From positions 1 through 5,885 of the forward strand of contig CAYTNY010000116.1 of NCBI GenBank assembly GCA_964439215.1: a stretch of 5,885 bases of DNA, in the 5' to 3' direction. The notes below the pieces were generated by a model, which worked only from the letters and a program-made list of their open reading frames with translations, was not told the DNA's origin and searched no databases. The translations under genes were made by a program, and so were the position numbers. This document shows positions 1-5,530 of this stretch, piece by piece; the first letter of the stretch is position 1, and each line of letters opens with the position of its first letter. Source of the stretch: CAYTNY01 sp964439215 (GTDB taxonomy: Bacteria > Oederibacteriota > PGYV01 > CAYTNY01).

Positions 1-24
1 AGAGCCGCGCTTCAGTGCGGTTCT
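1..24. repeat. Hairpin at left window edge, 10-bp stem with TTCA loop
   Basis: AGAGCCGCGC at 1-10 pairs with GTGCGGTTCT at 15-24, with two G-U pairs and a 4-base loop TTCA. It could be the terminator or 3' structure of a gene lying left of the window. No T-run follows directly, and the element may be cut by the window edge, so its role is open. Confidence 0.5.
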
Positions 25-108
25 CCCTGCATAAATGGTTTTGATTTGATAAAAAGTTAAGGCAGATGATGCATCCCTCCCGCAAAAACAGGATGTCTGA
101 CCGGAAGC

Positions 109-133
109 CTCCCGGGCAAAAATGTTCCGGGAG
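109..133. repeat. Inverted repeat CTCCCGG / CCGGGAG
   Basis: A perfect 7-bp stem (109-115 with 127-133) can gain one G-U pair and encloses about 11 bases. It is followed by AT-rich sequence with a long A-run rather than a T-run. On the + strand it is therefore not a standard intrinsic terminator. Function unknown. Confidence 0.4.
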
Positions 134-254
134 AAAGATTTATAAAAAAAAACAGGAAAAATAATTTTATAGTATGTTGGATAAGGTTTTTCGCGGCCTG
201 CTGATATTGAGGAGTTTATCGGATTTATCAGCGGCTGGTATGAGATAAGTATTC

Positions 255-293
255 TGCCGCCCCTGTGCGGGAATGAGATTTGCGGGGCCGGCA
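255..293. repeat. GC-rich imperfect hairpin upstream of sodC
   Basis: TGCCG+CCCC at 255-263 pairs with GGGG+CGGCA at 284-293, leaving one bulged C at 288 and a loop of 20 bases. A T-run at 313-319 lies about 20 bases after the stem, further than normal for an intrinsic terminator. It may end an upstream transcript weakly or be part of the leader structure. Confidence 0.4.
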
Positions 294-516
294 AAAATTC
301 TAATGGGGGTCTGTTTTTTTCGGTGTGAAAAAACAACAATACACTTGCCGATACTATGTTTATTCTGCTGCTTTTGAAAAGAAAAGTCTGAATTTCTGCT
401 GTTTCTTATATCCGGGCTTTTTGTGTGTTAAATATACACCTGCCGGAAAAAAGTCAATATTTCGTAGAAAGGGGGAGTGGAAAAAAATAAGCAGCCGATA
501 TACTCTTGTTAAAAAA

Positions 517-522
517 AGGAGG
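517..522 (+). promoter_or_regulatory. Ribosome binding site fixing the sodC start
   Basis: AGGAGG lies inside AAAGGAGGTG, a near full match to the 16S anti-Shine-Dalgarno end, 6 bases before the ATG at 529. It decides the start against the longer in-frame ATG at 325. The protein beginning at 529 opens directly with a lipoprotein signal peptide. Confidence 0.9.
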
Positions 523-528
523 TGGAAA

Positions 529-1365
529 ATGATAAAAAAGATTTTTTATGCGCCGGCAGTATTAATGGTTCTTGCGGTATTTGCGGCAGGCTGCAGCGGC
601 AGCAGTGAAAAAGCCGCGGCAGCGGCAGATCTTGTAAAAGCAGACGGTTCTTTTGCGGGATCTGTAAAGTTCGAAGAAACAAATGAGGGGGTCAGAATAA
701 AAGCCGAAATCAGGAACATGACTCCGGGTTCTCACGCAATACATATACATGAGAACGGTTCCTGTGCGGGAGATGGTTTTGCGGATGCCGGGGGTCATTT
801 TAATCCTTACGATAAGAAACACGGTTTTCTGGCAAAAAACGGCCCGCATGCGGGGGATCTTCCGAATATAAATATAAAACCGGACGGGACAGCATCTTAT
901 GAGGTCATAAATCAGAGAGTAACTCTTGAAAAGGGCAAAAAGAATTCACTTTTAAAGAAAGGCGGGACATCCATTATTATACATGAAGGTCCTGATGATT
1001 ATTATACGCAGCCCGCGGGCGGCGGCGGGAAAAAAGCCGCATGCGGCGTGATCAGAAAAACTGATATGAACAGGGCAAAAACAGAAGATATCAGGATGCT
1101 CAGGAACCGGCTGAAAGAAATGGAAAAAGAGATAAAGAAAATAGAAAAAAAGATCACTGATGCCCGGGAAGGCGAAAAACAGGAGTTAGAAAAAAACACC
1201 GCTGATTTAAGACGGCAGTTTGACCGTTTGTCGGAGAGAGCCGGGGAAATAATGAACAAGTCGGGAAAGGCTTTTGATGAGGCAGCCGGGGAATTTAAAA
1301 AGCAGATATCGGAATTGGGAAGAAAAATTGAGAATTCAATGAAAGACGCGGGCATACAAGAATAA
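529..1365 (+). CDS. sodC: Cu/Zn superoxide dismutase, predicted lipoprotein with C-terminal coiled-coil extension
   Basis: This 278-residue protein should dismutate superoxide to O2 and H2O2 in the envelope. Residues 1-21 are a short basic and hydrophobic signal peptide ending AAGC. Cys22 is the likely lipidated residue, although Ala at -3 is not the commonest lipobox residue. The SodC domain spans about 36-176. By alignment to SOD1 the metal ligands are His72, His74 and His152 (Cu), His90 (bridging), and His98, His107 and Asp110 (Zn). The disulfide cysteines are Cys79 and Cys172. The active-site Arg, three residues before the second Cys, is Lys169. Residues 180-278 are an extra charged helix. 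Ile188, Leu191, Leu195, Met198, Ile202, Ile205 and Ile209 follow an exact 3-4 heptad spacing, so a coiled coil is likely; typical SodC proteins end near residue 176. It is the first gene of a three-gene set, 18 bp before the superoxide reductase gene. The family call is firm. Activity with Lys169 and the role of the tail are inference. Confidence 0.93.
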   Translation: MIKKIFYAPAVLMVLAVFAAGCSGSSEKAAAAADLVKADGSFAGSVKFEETNEGVRIKAEIRNMTPGSHAIHIHENGSCAGDGFADAGGHFNPYDKKHGFLAKNGPHAGDLPNINIKPDGTASYEVINQRVTLEKGKKNSLLKKGGTSIIIHEGPDDYYTQPAGGGGKKAACGVIRKTDMNRAKTEDIRMLRNRLKEMEKEIKKIEKKITDAREGEKQELEKNTADLRRQFDRLSERAGEIMNKSGKAFDEAAGEFKKQISELGRKIENSMKDAGIQE

Positions 1366-1383
1366 AAAAACAGGAGGGAAAAA

Positions 1384-1767
1384 ATGAAAGAACTTTATCA
1401 GACAGCAGACTGGAAAAAGGAAAAACATGTACCCGTAATAGATGTGGAAGGCCGGCCCGAAAAGGATAAACCGATAAAAGCGGCGATATCCGTCGGCAAA
1501 GAGGTATCACACCCGAATAAAACAGAACACCATATAAGATGGATAAGTCTTTATTTTCTGGAGGAAGGAGAAAAATTTCCGTATGAAATAGGGACCATGT
1601 ATTTTTCGGCTCACGGCGAGTCGGTAAAAGGCGCTGATACTTCCGGTGTTTATACATCCTGCGACGCGCTGTTTGTTTTTAAGACTGAAAAACCGGGGAC
1701 GCTTTTGGCGTCCTCTTACTGTAATATCCACGGGCTCTGGGAAAACTCGGAAAAAATAAGTTTTTAA
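1384..1767 (+). CDS. Superoxide reductase, neelaredoxin type (one-iron, class II)
   Basis: This 127-residue cytoplasmic enzyme should reduce superoxide to H2O2, taking electrons from rubredoxin or a similar donor and releasing no O2. It lacks the N-terminal desulforedoxin domain of two-iron desulfoferrodoxins. The Fe(His)4Cys site is complete: His15 in EKHVP, His43 and His49 in SHPNKTEHHIRWI, and Cys113 and His116 in YCNIHGLWE. Glu13 (the reversible sixth ligand) and Lys14, both important in the catalytic loop, are also present. Length matches the one-iron class. The start follows AGGAGG at 1372-1377 with a 6-base gap. It lies 18 bp after sodC and 21 bp before a membrane protein gene, so the three are probably cotranscribed. 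No rubredoxin or peroxide-removing gene is in the window, so the electron donor and the fate of H2O2 are not shown. Confidence 0.95.
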   Translation: MKELYQTADWKKEKHVPVIDVEGRPEKDKPIKAAISVGKEVSHPNKTEHHIRWISLYFLEEGEKFPYEIGTMYFSAHGESVKGADTSGVYTSCDALFVFKTEKPGTLLASSYCNIHGLWENSEKISF

Positions 1768-1788
1768 AATAAAAAAGGAGGTATTGCG

Positions 1789-2208
1789 ATGTTTATTTAT
1801 GACATGCTTTTTGTTCTGGCACTGGCACTGCTGTTTTCCGCTCTTTTTACTGTTGTTTTTAAAAGGCGCGGGCCGTGGGGAAGTTTTATGACTTTTTTTC
1901 TCGTGCTGTTTTTTGTTACATGGGCCATAGGTTTGAGAATGATAGGTTTTGGCCCTTATCTTTTCGGCGTGATCAACTGGTTTCCTTTTTTATTTGTCGG
2001 CCTTATTTTCGCGCTGATACTTGCGTCACTTTCGGCGGAAGGGGACAAAAAAGTTGAAATTGGTTCGGAAAGAGCAAAACCGTTTAATGTTTATTTCTGG
2101 TTATTGGTTGTACTGCTGGTAATTTCCATTATAGCGGCATATGTCTGGCCTGCCGCCGCTGAGACAGCTGAAGGGGTATTGATCTATCATAAGCCGCCGG
2201 CATCGTGA
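1789..2208 (+). CDS. Small integral membrane protein, four predicted helices, unknown family
   Basis: I do not recognise this 139-residue protein. Hydrophobic stretches at about 3-24, 31-50, 58-82 and 100-120 suggest four membrane helices. The sequence is rich in Phe and Trp (PWGSF, TWAIG, INWFPF). A basic KRR at 25-27 follows helix 1. A charged loop at 83-98 lies between helices 3 and 4, and the tail after 120 is short and polar. By the positive-inside rule that loop and KRR should be compared, but KRR (after helix 1) and the loop at 83-98 (after helix 3) fall on the same side, likely the cytoplasm. There are no conserved His or Cys pairs that would mark haem or metal binding. AGGAGG at 1776-1781 supports the ATG. 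Its place right after two superoxide enzymes suggests a linked role, but this is context only. Confidence 0.85.
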   Translation: MFIYDMLFVLALALLFSALFTVVFKRRGPWGSFMTFFLVLFFVTWAIGLRMIGFGPYLFGVINWFPFLFVGLIFALILASLSAEGDKKVEIGSERAKPFNVYFWLLVVLLVISIIAAYVWPAAAETAEGVLIYHKPPAS

Positions 2209-2236
2209 GTATGATACCCTGTGAAAAATAACGCAG

Positions 2237-2268
2237 CTGCGGGCGGCGCAAAAACGCACCGCCCGCGG
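2237..2268 (+). terminator. Possible terminator hairpin after the superoxide operon
   Basis: GCGGGCGG at 2239-2246 pairs perfectly with CCGCCCGC at 2259-2266. The stem extends by one G-U and one C-G pair outward, and by two pairs inside after a C-A mismatch, with an A-rich loop. It lies 28 bases after the membrane protein stop. The following T-run (TTTTT at 2278-2282) starts about 10 bases beyond the stem, so termination may be inefficient or Rho-assisted. It is the likely boundary between the two gene blocks. Confidence 0.55.
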
Positions 2269-2318
2269 AACATAAAGTTTTTATCCGCACGCATCACAAT
2301 TGACCGCTGTATTTTGGG

Positions 2319-2348
2319 CTGTCTGAAAAAAACGTTTTTCTCAGACAG
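2319..2348. promoter_or_regulatory. Inverted repeat CTGTCTGA / TCAGACAG upstream of the BON gene
   Basis: A perfect 8-bp repeat (2319-2326 with 2341-2348) encloses AAAAAACGTTTTTC. After one mismatch that interior can pair four or five more A-T steps. It sits 42 bases before the BON gene start and has no T-run after it. It could be an operator or a 5' leader hairpin for the downstream genes. TTGACC at 2300-2305 resembles a -35 box, but no convincing -10 lies 17 bases further, so I do not place a promoter. Confidence 0.4.
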
Positions 2349-2390
2349 GGTAAAAAACACCTGAGGTATAAGAAAAAAAGGAGGCTGATT

Positions 2391-3884
2391 ATGAAAAAAA
2401 TGTTTGTCCGGGTATTGATTGTTATCTTTGTTATTGCGGTAAATTCCGCGGTTTATTCCATGTCAAGGCCCGCACAGGAAAAAATAGATGATGAAACGCT
2501 TGAAAACGTAATAAACGGCGCGTTTCTGGCAGATGAATTTGTGTCCTCGCATCTGATAGATATAGATGTTTCTGAAGGCGTGGCGGACCTGACAGGTACT
2601 GTCTCTGACATCCTTCAGAAAGAACGGGCAGAGGAAATAGCATCCACCGTAAAAGGAGTAAGAGCGATTGTCAACAGGATAAAGGTGAAAAGTTCGGTGG
2701 ATGACGCTGAAATAAAGAAAAACATCGGTAATGCCGTACGTTATGATCCGGCGATAGAGATATCCGATTTAAAGATAAGCGTAGAGGACGGGGAAGTTAC
2801 TCTCAGCGGAACCGCGGATTCCTGGTCGGAAAAAATTCTCTCCGGTGAAGCCGTAAAAGGCGTTAGAGGAGTTAAAAAAGTTATTAATAATTTAAGTATC
2901 AATTATGAAGGGGAAAGAACCGACAGTGAGATTAAGGCGGAGATAGAGAAAAGACTGCGGCTTGATCCCTATGTAGACCACGAATTATTTACTGTCAGGG
3001 TAAATGACGGGAATGTTGCGCTTGTCGGAACCGCGGGAACCCTTGTGGAAGAAAGCAGGGCAGTTGTCAATTCCCGGGTTAACGGCGTGCAGTCAGTGGA
3101 TGCAACAGGTATTACAATAAGGGAATGGGCAGAGGACCTGTACAAAAGAAAGGATTCTTTTGTTTTTAAAAGCGAAGAAGAGATAAAACAAGCGGTAAAG
3201 GACGCTTTGTATTATGATCCCAGAGTATTGTCCGGGAATATAAAAATAGAAACAGAGCTGCCCGGAAGAGTAACTCTTGCCGGCGAGGTTTTTGATCTGA
3301 GGGCGAAAAATGCCGCTGAAGCCGATGCACGCAATGTACCCGGAGTAAAGACAGTGCAGAATTTTATAAAGGTAAGGCCTGCCGCCCCGCTGTCGGATAA
3401 AGCGGTTGAAAACAGTGTGAAAAACGCGCTTCTTTTTGATCCTGTGGTTGAAAGGTACGATATAAAAGTTGATGTTGTCAATAACAAGGTGTTTTTAAGC
3501 GGTTCTACAGACACAAATTATGAAAAATTCAGGGCGGAGAGTATAGCTATGCGCATAAACGGTGTGGCGGATGTTAAGAATAATATTGAAACAGCACCGG
3601 GCTGGAAGTGGAAAAGCGACAGGGTTATTAAAAATGACCTGGAAAACAGGCTGGAATGGAATGTTTTTGTGGATGAGTCAGGATTTGATGTCCGGGTTGA
3701 AAACGGGATAGCTGCGGTAGAAGGAAAGGCGGACACCTGGAGAGAATTCAATGAAATAGTGGAAGCCGGATTTAATGCGGGCGCAAAGAATGTTATTACA
3801 GATATAGATATAAGAGGTTATGGCGGCAGGCCGAGAACGTTTTATGAAAGATACTACGATTACCGGGCATGGCCCCAAATATAA
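2391..3884 (+). CDS. Exported protein with six tandem BON domains
   Basis: This 497-residue protein opens with a basic start and a hydrophobic core to about residue 20, then NSAVYS, a signal peptide probably cut near residue 20-23. The mature part should lie in the periplasm or envelope. Six BON units follow at about 33-100, 103-171, 178-244, 262-328, 335-400 and 409-474. Each shows the family pattern of an opening helix and a strand ending in a conserved Gly (Gly69, 140, 213, 298, 371, 445). Each then has a helix and a second Gly before a closing strand (Gly89, 160, 232, 318, 391, 464). Units 2-5 carry a DP pair after the first helix. BON domains, as in OsmY, are thought to bind phospholipid or envelope surfaces and often mark osmotic or envelope stress proteins. 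OsmY itself has two, so six is long. The C-terminal tail is rich in Tyr and Arg (475-497). The start is supported by AAGGAGG at 2378-2384. The PRC-barrel gene follows 14 bases after the stop. Exact function is unknown. Confidence 0.9.
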   Translation: MKKMFVRVLIVIFVIAVNSAVYSMSRPAQEKIDDETLENVINGAFLADEFVSSHLIDIDVSEGVADLTGTVSDILQKERAEEIASTVKGVRAIVNRIKVKSSVDDAEIKKNIGNAVRYDPAIEISDLKISVEDGEVTLSGTADSWSEKILSGEAVKGVRGVKKVINNLSINYEGERTDSEIKAEIEKRLRLDPYVDHELFTVRVNDGNVALVGTAGTLVEESRAVVNSRVNGVQSVDATGITIREWAEDLYKRKDSFVFKSEEEIKQAVKDALYYDPRVLSGNIKIETELPGRVTLAGEVFDLRAKNAAEADARNVPGVKTVQNFIKVRPAAPLSDKAVENSVKNALLFDPVVERYDIKVDVVNNKVFLSGSTDTNYEKFRAESIAMRINGVADVKNNIETAPGWKWKSDRVIKNDLENRLEWNVFVDESGFDVRVENGIAAVEGKADTWREFNEIVEAGFNAGAKNVITDIDIRGYGGRPRTFYERYYDYRAWPQI

Positions 3885-3886
3885 AA

Positions 3887-3892
3887 AGGAGG
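3887..3892 (+). promoter_or_regulatory. Ribosome binding site fixing the PRC-barrel gene start
   Basis: AGGAGG lies 6 bases before the ATG at 3899. An earlier in-frame ATG at 3869 falls inside the end of the BON gene and has no such site, so 3899 is the better start. Confidence 0.88.
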
Positions 3893-3898
3893 ACAGAT

Positions 3899-4642
3899 AT
3901 GCTGAAACTTTTAACGGATATTAACGGTTATAAACTGAAAAGCGCAAATGAGGACTGCGGCACCGTGAAGGATTCTTTATTTGATGATCTTTTATGGTTT
4001 ATCAGATATTTTGTGGTGGATACCGGAGAATTTCTGAAGAAAAAAGAAGTAATAGTTTCTCCCGCGGCGGTTAAATATCCTATTGACGGAGAAAAAAAGA
4101 TAATGGAAACATTGCTTTCAAAAACGCTGATAGAAGCAAGCCCGGATATAAACGAGAAAATGCCGGTCTCCAGGGCAAAAGAAAAGGACATTGTATCATA
4201 TTTCCAATGGCCGATTTACTGGAACCCGGGAACCTTCGGCGGACCGGCGGCGCCTTTGCCGGAAGCGGAGCAAACAGAAAGAGGGCCCGCTGAAAAGGCC
4301 AAGCCCGAACCGGGTTTAAGAAGCGCCGGCGAGGTAAAAGGCTACAAAATAAAGGCGGAAGACGGCGGTATAGGGCATATTGATGACTTTATTTATGAAG
4401 ACGAAACATGGGAAATAAAATATGCTGTTATAGCCACAAAAAATATCCTGCCCGGAAAAAAAGTTATAGTGGATGTTATGTGGCTTCAGGATATTATCTG
4501 GGAAGAGAAAACCGTGATTGTGGATCTGCCCAAAGAGCTGATTGAAAAAAGCCCGCCGTTTGATCCGAATCAGCCGGTCAACAGAGAATATGAAATACGC
4601 CTTTATGACTATTACGGAAGGCCGAAATACTGGGAAAAATAG
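3899..4642 (+). CDS. Protein with two PRC-barrel domains
   Basis: This 247-residue soluble protein has no signal peptide and is built from two related halves, about 1-110 and 140-247, joined by a Pro/Glu/Ala-rich linker (112-140). Each half begins with the PRC-barrel pattern: Gly-Tyr-Lys near the start, a Gly-x-[IV] turn, then an Asp/Glu-rich strand and a Trp, followed by IRYFVVDT (35-42) or IKYAVIAT (173-180). Each half ends with a family-typical closing motif: PVSRAKEKDIVSYFQWPIYW (89-108) and PVNREYEIRLYDYYGRPKYW (226-245). From memory, stress-linked bacterial PRC proteins of about this length share both halves and this YYGRPKYW ending, so the length looks normal. The first half is more diverged. 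PRC barrels are generally small protein- or RNA-contact modules, and the ligand here is unknown. It sits 14 bases after the BON gene, and its TAG stop overlaps the next ribosome binding site. Confidence 0.9.
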   Translation: MLKLLTDINGYKLKSANEDCGTVKDSLFDDLLWFIRYFVVDTGEFLKKKEVIVSPAAVKYPIDGEKKIMETLLSKTLIEASPDINEKMPVSRAKEKDIVSYFQWPIYWNPGTFGGPAAPLPEAEQTERGPAEKAKPEPGLRSAGEVKGYKIKAEDGGIGHIDDFIYEDETWEIKYAVIATKNILPGKKVIVDVMWLQDIIWEEKTVIVDLPKELIEKSPPFDPNQPVNREYEIRLYDYYGRPKYWEK

Positions 4643-4656
4643 GAGGTGCTTTAATG
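4641..4656 (+). promoter_or_regulatory. Intact ribosome binding site and ATG leading into a three-codon frame
   Basis: AGGAGGTG at 4641-4648 overlaps the PRC-barrel stop codon. It lies 7 bases before an ATG at 4654, an ideal spacing. That ATG is followed only by CTG, TGC and the stop TGA (4663-4665). A long coding frame continues in a different phase. The start signals therefore look like the surviving 5' end of a gene whose body is damaged. Confidence 0.75.
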
Positions 4657-4820
4657 CTGTGCTGAAAGGACAGGTTGATGATGCTGCTGAACTTAATGAT
4701 GCGGTCCGCACGGCATTTAATGCCGGAGCAAGAAAGGTTGACAACAGGCTCAAAGTCAGCAATATTACAGATAAAAAGTCATTTTTCGGGATATTGGGGA
4801 ACGGTTTTTATCTGCGGTGA
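4653..4820 (+). pseudogene. 5'-truncated BON domain remnant
   Basis: The frame from 4653 reads NAVLKGQVDDAAELNDAV and continues to FNAGARKVDNRLKV before a short tail ending at the TGA at 4818-4820. This is the second half of a BON domain: strand, conserved Gly (KG), helix, second Gly, final strand. It aligns without gaps to the last BON unit of the gene at 2391-3884 (around residues 440-474), with about 12 identities in 35 and a shared FNAGA. The first half of the domain and any signal peptide are missing. The good start codon at 4654 is in the wrong frame. The likeliest history is a deletion that joined a gene start to the middle of a BON domain. A GTG at 4659 could still give a 53-residue peptide, but it is 12 bases from the ribosome binding site. 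It could also be a real small protein; I favour a remnant. Confidence 0.7.
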
Positions 4821-4825
4821 GTTAA

Positions 4826-4861
4826 GGGGATACAGGGCGCCGGCAGGCGCTTTGTATTCCC
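4826..4861 (+). repeat. 16-bp hairpin between the BON remnant and the receiver gene
   Basis: GGGGATACAGGGCGCC at 4826-4841 pairs throughout with GGCGCTTTGTATTCCC at 4846-4861, counting three G-U pairs, around the loop GGCA. It lies 5 bases after the remnant stop and ends 10 bases before the ribosome binding site of the receiver gene. It is not followed by a T-run, so it is not a standard intrinsic terminator. It may cap the upstream mRNA, tune expression of the receiver gene, or be a repeat element. Confidence 0.65.
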
Positions 4862-4887
4862 TCAAAAACATAAAGGGGATGAACAGG

Positions 4888-5265
4888 GTGGCGAAAAAAC
4901 CAAGAATTATGATAATAGACGGAAACACAGAATTGTCCGAGGAATTAAAGGCTGTTCTTGAGGCCGGCGGAAAAAAGGTAAATGTTTTTACGGATGGAGA
5001 AGACGCTGTTGATAATGTGGAAAAAATAAAACCGGATATTATTTTTATTGATGTAAAATGGGGCAGGGGAAATAGTTTTTTTACAGTTTTGCGGCTCAGG
5101 GACCTTGCGCATACAAAAAATACGCCTATTATAACCATGAGCAGGCATTATACAAATGAAAGCATAGAAAAATTCATGAGTGTTATCGGTATAAACGGAC
5201 ATATTTCAAAACCTTTCAGGCCCGAGCACGTTGAAAAGCTTATAGATGATACGGTATCGAAGTAA
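4888..5265 (+). CDS. Stand-alone response-regulator receiver domain protein
   Basis: This 125-residue single-domain protein belongs to the CheY-like receiver fold; no output domain follows. Asp55 in IIFIDVKWG is the phosphoacceptor, Ser85 takes the place of the conserved Thr/Ser, and Lys108 in ISKPF is the conserved Lys. The acidic pair that binds Mg2+ near the N-terminus is reduced to Asp11-Gly12. The second acid, usually the key Mg2+ ligand, is missing, so phosphorylation may be weak or metal binding altered. I start at GTG 4888 because AAAGGGG at 4872-4878 is 9 bases upstream, and the result, AKKPRIMIIDGN, matches usual receiver N-termini. The ATG at 4879 abuts that site and would add three residues. 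No histidine kinase is visible, so its partner and target are unknown. The hairpin at 4826-4861 separates it from the envelope genes, so it may be expressed separately. Confidence 0.88.
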   Translation: MAKKPRIMIIDGNTELSEELKAVLEAGGKKVNVFTDGEDAVDNVEKIKPDIIFIDVKWGRGNSFFTVLRLRDLAHTKNTPIITMSRHYTNESIEKFMSVIGINGHISKPFRPEHVEKLIDDTVSK

Positions 5266-5321
5266 TGAATATGCATAAAAAACAATAAACAGCACCTGTG
5301 CGAAAAAACAACAGAAGCATA

Positions 5322-5459
5322 TTCCGGATAATTTTTTATTGAAAACCGGCGGCCCGGAACGAAAGATCTCTTAAGCCATCCGATGCGTATTATGTATTTA
5401 ACCGTACTTTCCTGTTTGCTGAATTGTAAAATGAATTGCAACAGCTAAATTATCCGGAA
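5322..5459. repeat. 138-bp element bounded by 13-bp perfect inverted repeats
   Basis: TTCCGGATAATTT at 5322-5334 and AAATTATCCGGAA at 5447-5459 are exact reverse complements enclosing 112 bases. With one-base slippage the match continues outward to TA on both sides. Within it, CGG and GGC at about 5347-5353 can pair with GCC and CCG near 5375-5382. The layout fits a small inverted-repeat element (MITE-like) or a stem closing a structured RNA. No transposase is present. Confidence 0.55.
5401..5418 (+). repeat. Direct repeat, copy 1 (ACCGTACTTTCCTGTTTG)
   Basis: This 18-base word recurs at 5820-5837 with a single T-to-C change, 419 bases further on. The two copies bracket most of the hairpin-rich region. 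This could mark a duplication, insertion boundaries or a shared binding site. Confidence 0.6.
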
Positions 5460-5530
5460 ATACATCGAAATACAGCCCATTTCCTGTTTAATCGTCGAAT
5501 TATATTATACAGTGTTCAGCCGCTGCTTAA

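Larger units (their letters stand above)
1..528. other. Gene-free left intergenic region and leader of the sodC operon
   Basis: I find no convincing gene in this stretch. It contains three inverted repeats, listed separately, at 1-24, 109-133 and 255-293, and a run of seven T at 313-319. An open frame in phase with sodC extends back to an ATG at 325. It has no ribosome binding site, and its translation (rich in Y, C, K and F) looks like untranslated leader. No promoter with both a good -35 and -10 could be picked. TATACT at 499-504 resembles a -10 box but lacks a matching -35. The operon transcript may therefore have a leader of unknown length here. Confidence 0.6.

Noticed and set aside
174..328. 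Possible short or frameshifted gene (ATG at 174, then an open frame 185-328 in another phase containing DIEEFIGFISGWYEIS)
   Set aside because: Neither frame alone has a start, a ribosome binding site and useful length. Joining them needs an unproven frameshift, and I recognise no family.
325..528. N-terminal extension of SodC from the ATG at 325
   Set aside because: It has no ribosome binding site and its composition is not protein-like. A perfect site sits before the ATG at 529, which begins a signal peptide.
1002..1355. Minus-strand open frame opposite the sodC tail
   Set aside because: It is Ser/Phe-rich, as expected from the complement of Lys/Glu codons in the coiled coil, and lacks a ribosome binding site. 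It is a shadow.
4675..4887. Longer receiver protein starting at the ATG at 4675
   Set aside because: The added residues come from the BON remnant read in the wrong phase and from the 16-bp hairpin. The receiver fold starts naturally after GTG 4888, with a ribosome binding site at 4872-4878.
5290..5400. Cyclic di-GMP or other known riboswitch in the CCGGCGGCCCGGAACGAAAG area
   Set aside because: The conserved cores of the riboswitch classes I know could not be matched, and no gene follows within the expected distance.
5148..5441. Minus-strand open frame of 97 codons over the receiver gene end and the repeat region
   Set aside because: It overlaps a well-supported gene on the other strand, has no start signal, and crosses an inverted repeat. 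The translation matches nothing I know.
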